From the NCBI GenBank assembly GCA_039654915.1, contig CM077600.1:41524492-41588491 (forward strand): a stretch of 64,000 nucleotides of DNA, written 5' to 3'. The notes below the pieces were generated by a model. The model was not told the DNA's origin. It searched no databases and saw only the letters and a program-made list of their open reading frames with translations. The position numbers and the translations under genes were made by a program. Within the stretch, counting starts at the first letter, position 1; each line of letters begins with the position of its first letter. Shown piece by piece: positions 60,797 through 64,000 of this stretch. This DNA is from Aquilaria yunnanensis (Eukaryota > Streptophyta > Magnoliopsida > Malvales > Thymelaeaceae).

Positions 60797-61309
60797 GGGG
60801 GGGGACATGTACTAGGTCCTTAAATTCTCACAAAATGGTCAGCTTAGTATCTCATATTTATAAACTTACAAAATTATTGGGAGACAGTAGCACCACCCTG
60901 CCCCAAGGTGATTCTGCATCTGGATATTACGAAAACGCTATAAAACCCATGAGTTGAGTTTATTGTTTATATAGAGTTTAGCATTGTACTTTATTATTAG
61001 ATATCATATGGTTTGAAGTTAATATAAAAGAACTTTCATTTAGAAAACCTTTATTAATTCCTCGTCAGAAATTTTGTCCCCTCTTCAAAAAATTGTGAAA
61101 TACTTCCCACGGACTATGCGTATTAAAAAAAATGCATGACATATGAATGATCTAGCTAGGATTTTGGTTTTACCGGTAATATTATCTCATTTCGGTAATA
61201 ACATTCATCTTCGACGCCGAATATAAGATATTTGATGGGAACACTATTAATTAGCGGTGCAATTAACTAAACGACGGATGCAATAGTGATAGAAATTAAG
61301 ATTAGGGAT
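60797..61309. other. Non-coding stretch
   Basis: Begins with the G-run that ends the tandem duplication. No gene, repeat partner or RNA was recognised. Confidence 0.4.
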
Positions 61310-61990
61310 GAACACAACAAAACTTTTGAACTTAAACATAAAGGTTGCTTGTCATGGCCATGACAAAGCAAGCATTAGTAGAATAAGTGAGCATATAACA
61401 GTCTTGATGAGAATTAAAGCATACGTCCACTCTCAAATATACTGATGCCACTACTCCAGAGTGGACATATATATGAGAAATGGATCTCAACTGTCCTGAA
61501 TTAATAAGCATCATCCCTACCTACTAGCTAGCTGCAGTAGTCCAGTACCAATTTATATATAAGCCTTAAGTACAAATTAAAGAGGATTGATCTTGACCAC
61601 AGATCTCCAACTTTAACTTCTTGGAAAAGAGACAGAGAATGCGAGAGACAAAGATCTGGTAGAGGTGAGGAAGAGGCAAAGAGAGGTAGCAACGGGGACG
61701 GAGGATTTTACCTAAGTCATAACCATGGTTGGTGGGGTCAGTAGAGAATATTTGAACCCAAAAGGATTTCCAAAATATCTCCCCTGGGTTGCATGCAAAT
61801 GCTCTTCAAGCTCCATCTATCCGCTAATGGAGCTCTCATGATGATCATGTCAAATGGAACTACTTAACCTAGCCAACGTGCTACGCCAAGATGCAAAATT
61901 CCTAGCTATATTTACTAGCTGCTGATTTATGGCCGGGGCTCATGTTTCCCCACATTAGCCCCGTGTGATCAGTGAATTTACAGTGAACCC
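61310..61990. repeat. Array 3'-flank repeat, orphan copy 3
   Basis: Shares ACAAAACTTTTGAACTTAAA, TTGCATGCAAATG, the CTCATGATGATCATGTC stretch and GATTTATGGCCGGGGCT with 21490-21860 and 45820-46080. About 200-300 bp in the middle are different. No kinase or TIR sequence lies to its right, where the array pattern would place one. Confidence 0.72.
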
Positions 61991-62918
61991 TAAAAGAATT
62001 AACAAAGATTTGACTTCTCCCCTTTCCCAAAGGGAAGTTTCTTGTTGGTTAAAACACATTGATCAATTTGTGTTGGTAAAAACATTTAAGAGGTTAATAT
62101 AAAAAGAGACATGAATGTTAACTACGCCTGCATGGTCCTAGTTCTAAAACCCTAAGACTACATGTCAATGCACAAAAAAGGTCGGGACCTTGTCCCTTGA
62201 TGTTTGCTAAAATACTGCCTCATCATCCAGAGGTGATTAGCCAGATTAGTATTTGAAATGAGGGGTTTGCTTTTTACTTTTAGAAAATATACATTTTTCG
62301 GCAAACCATTTTTCTCTCTCTTTATTAGCCTTTTCCTAGGCCAAAAGTTGAGATTTTAAAAATAAAAACGTTTTCCTTTTTTTCTATCTAGGCCTCTAGC
62401 AGCCCTTGAAGGAAAAACAAAATGAGTTCCAAAAAGATTTTCCCACCCTTGCCCTAAGGGAAGAAAAACCCAGAGTATATATATTTATAAGTTGGTTCAC
62501 TTCGAGGAACCAAATTTGTTGATGCATTGTGAAAAAATGATGCATGACTTGGGAGTCTCCAGCTGCTGGAGAGGGTGTGCAAAAGGCCCAAAAGCCCGAG
62601 CAAAGTTGGGCCTGCAGGAGTTAGAGGTGGATGGAGGAGAGAGGATAACCATGGTTAGGCCGAAGGTGTGGGGTTGGATTGAATGATAGCTTGAGACAGC
62701 GATATGATTCGGGAGCTGCTGGTGAAGCAACAATCTGAAACTGAAAGTAGGGTAGCTAGTTTGCTTGCTTTAGGCTTCTTCTCCTAACGATGAGGAATTG
62801 GTGGTGCGTGGAGAGCCATGGTCACGCCTGTGGCACAGCGAAACACACTGTCAAAGATGTCAGTATGTGCCCCTACATATAATGTGTCGCTATACATGCG
62901 TATATATAGATAATGAAA
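61991..62918. other. Region 3' of the RRM-protein exon, no separate gene supported
   Basis: This probably includes the 3' part or 3'UTR of the minus-strand RNA-binding-protein gene. The 78-codon minus frame at 62497-62733 shows no known motif. A TATATATATTTATAA stretch lies near 62480. Confidence 0.4.
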
Positions 62919-63233
62919 TCAAGGTTTTAGTGATGGATCGGACGAACCTGCAGACTGCAAGGCAGGAGAGGGAGCAAGGGAAATGGCAGGGCCATAGTGC
63001 TGAGGATAGGTGGTGGCGGTGGAGTTGAGAGCCGAGTATTGGAAGAGATGGTGGGGATACTGGATGGCGCCGTATCCCTGGCCGGAGGTGGCGTAGCCGG
63101 TGGTTGCGCCGCTGCCATCTCCGACCTGGAGATATGGGTAGTAAGCGGCCGCTCCACCAGTTATCATCCCGCCGGGGCCAGCTCCGTACAGTGGGTACTG
63201 GTTGGTCGCCCCTCCGTACACGCTATAGTAGCC
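62919..63233 (-). CDS. C-terminal exon of a plant RRM-type RNA-binding protein (partial)
   Basis: A GT-AG acceptor (TTTTCCTGCAG) opens the exon at 63233. It encodes GYYSVYGGATNQYPLYG, AAYYPYLQVGDG, TGYATSGQGYGAIQYPHHLF and YPQHYGPAISLAPSPALQS, then a short tail to a stop at 62919. This Tyr/Gly/Gln-rich tail is typical of the C-terminal half of plant single-RRM proteins related to ARP1/RBM24-like proteins (nuclear, mRNA binding). The RRM itself would lie in upstream exons beyond base 64000 on the minus strand. A CTGCAG/GT sequence at about 62955 could be an alternative donor, so the final residues are uncertain. Confidence 0.72.
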   Translation of the reverse strand, partial: GYYSVYGGATNQYPLYGAGPGGMITGGAAAYYPYLQVGDGSGATTGYATSGQGYGAIQYPHHLFQYSALNSTATTYPQHYGPAISLAPSPALQSAGSSDPSLKP

Positions 63234-64000
63234 CTGCAGGAAAACATGCAAAAAAACGACGATTCATGTTAGCGTTTCATATACTTCTATATATTATGCG
63301 GACTGTAACTTGAAAAAACTATTACTCTAGGACTATTATTAGAATCTCCGAAGGAGAGAATAATTTTTCTGAATTGTTTTTATGTGTGAACCAGCTGAGA
63401 ATATAAATAATAGGCCAGACAGAAGTAATTTCTCATGTTGGTGATTTCTGTAATTATATATTTATGCGGTGGTAAGTAGCTGGTATTTAAACTGTCTCTG
63501 TTATTACATGCTATTTGAAGCCAAAAGCCTACTCTTCATATAATTAATATCCTTGAATGCCAACCCACTAGTATTTGCTGGACGAAGGTTATTTCTTTAA
63601 TTTCTTTTCCTAAATTATAAATTTGTAATCAGTTACCTAAATGCAAACAGTGCGTCATTATATATGTATATATATATATAATACTTAGTCTTGCTCCATT
63701 GTCACATAAAATAATACACAGTATATAACTCTAACACACTACAAAGTTCTTTTATTTCCATCGGCAGCATCTTATTATTATGGATACAATATCAGCTATT
63801 AATTACGGTATCGATCTGTTAGTGTGAGAATTTTAACTAACTCAATATCTATTTCCGTAGCAAAGTAGCGGTGGAAAAGAAAAGTTATACCCCGGGTGAA
63901 TAGAATATTAATCACAAAGGAAATTAGAAGGCTTGGTTTTAATTTGGCGGCAGGTGTAACCCAACTTTGTTGATTTGTAAACATTAATTAGGAGAATGAT
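63234..64000 (-). other. Probable intron of the RRM-protein gene
   Basis: AT-rich DNA upstream of the acceptor at 63234-63235, with a (TA)n run at 63660-63682. No further exon with RRM motifs (RNP1/RNP2) is visible before the window ends. Confidence 0.45.

Overview
The window looks like intergenic-rich nuclear DNA of a flowering plant, most likely a eudicot or another TIR-NLR-bearing lineage. The evidence is GT-AG introns, a plant nitrate/peptide-type transporter, TIR domains of the plant TNL type, plant sucrose synthase exons, and plant transposon families (MULE, hAT, Stowaway). It is AT-rich and transposon-rich. I cannot name the species. No rRNA, tRNA or CRISPR was recognised.

Layout. 0-4 kb: a small hAT-like element, then an intact four-exon NPF1-type transporter gene on the minus strand. 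4.8-10.2 kb: a complete 5.3-kb MULE with about 163-bp inverted termini and a 9-bp target duplication. It carries a decayed MuDR-type transposase and, in convergent orientation, a decayed GRF-zinc-finger gene. 10-21 kb: non-coding DNA and one copy of a segmental duplication, ending in a broken kinase (unit E) and carrying two later transposon insertions. 23.8-25.7 kb, 33.5-35.4 kb and 46.6-48.5 kb: three two-exon genes (units A, B, C), all on the minus strand, each joining a TNL-type TIR exon to a CRINKLY4/CCR-like protein kinase exon. 51.9-53.8 kb: a fourth, broken copy (unit D). Between A and B lies the 3' half of a sucrose synthase gene as an intron-containing pseudogene. 36-46 kb is mostly transposon-derived, including a 1.5-kb foldback element. 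55.4-57.4 kb is a Pack-MULE-like element with a piece of a family-92 glycosyltransferase gene. 59.6-60.8 kb is a recent 601-bp tandem duplication. The right edge holds one C-terminal exon of a plant RRM-type RNA-binding protein on the minus strand.

The centre of interest is the TIR-kinase array. The intron after the TIR domain and the short linker that normally precedes NB-ARC in TNL proteins are kept. Where the nucleotide-binding site and LRRs should follow, a complete receptor-like-kinase catalytic domain follows instead. The TIR catalytic glutamate is kept in A, B and C. Canonical kinase motifs are complete only in C, altered at one position in B and at three in A. The array has grown and decayed by local duplication. 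Paralogous flanks supply empty sites for several transposon insertions, so their relative order can be read. All calls come from reading the sequence; no database search was possible.
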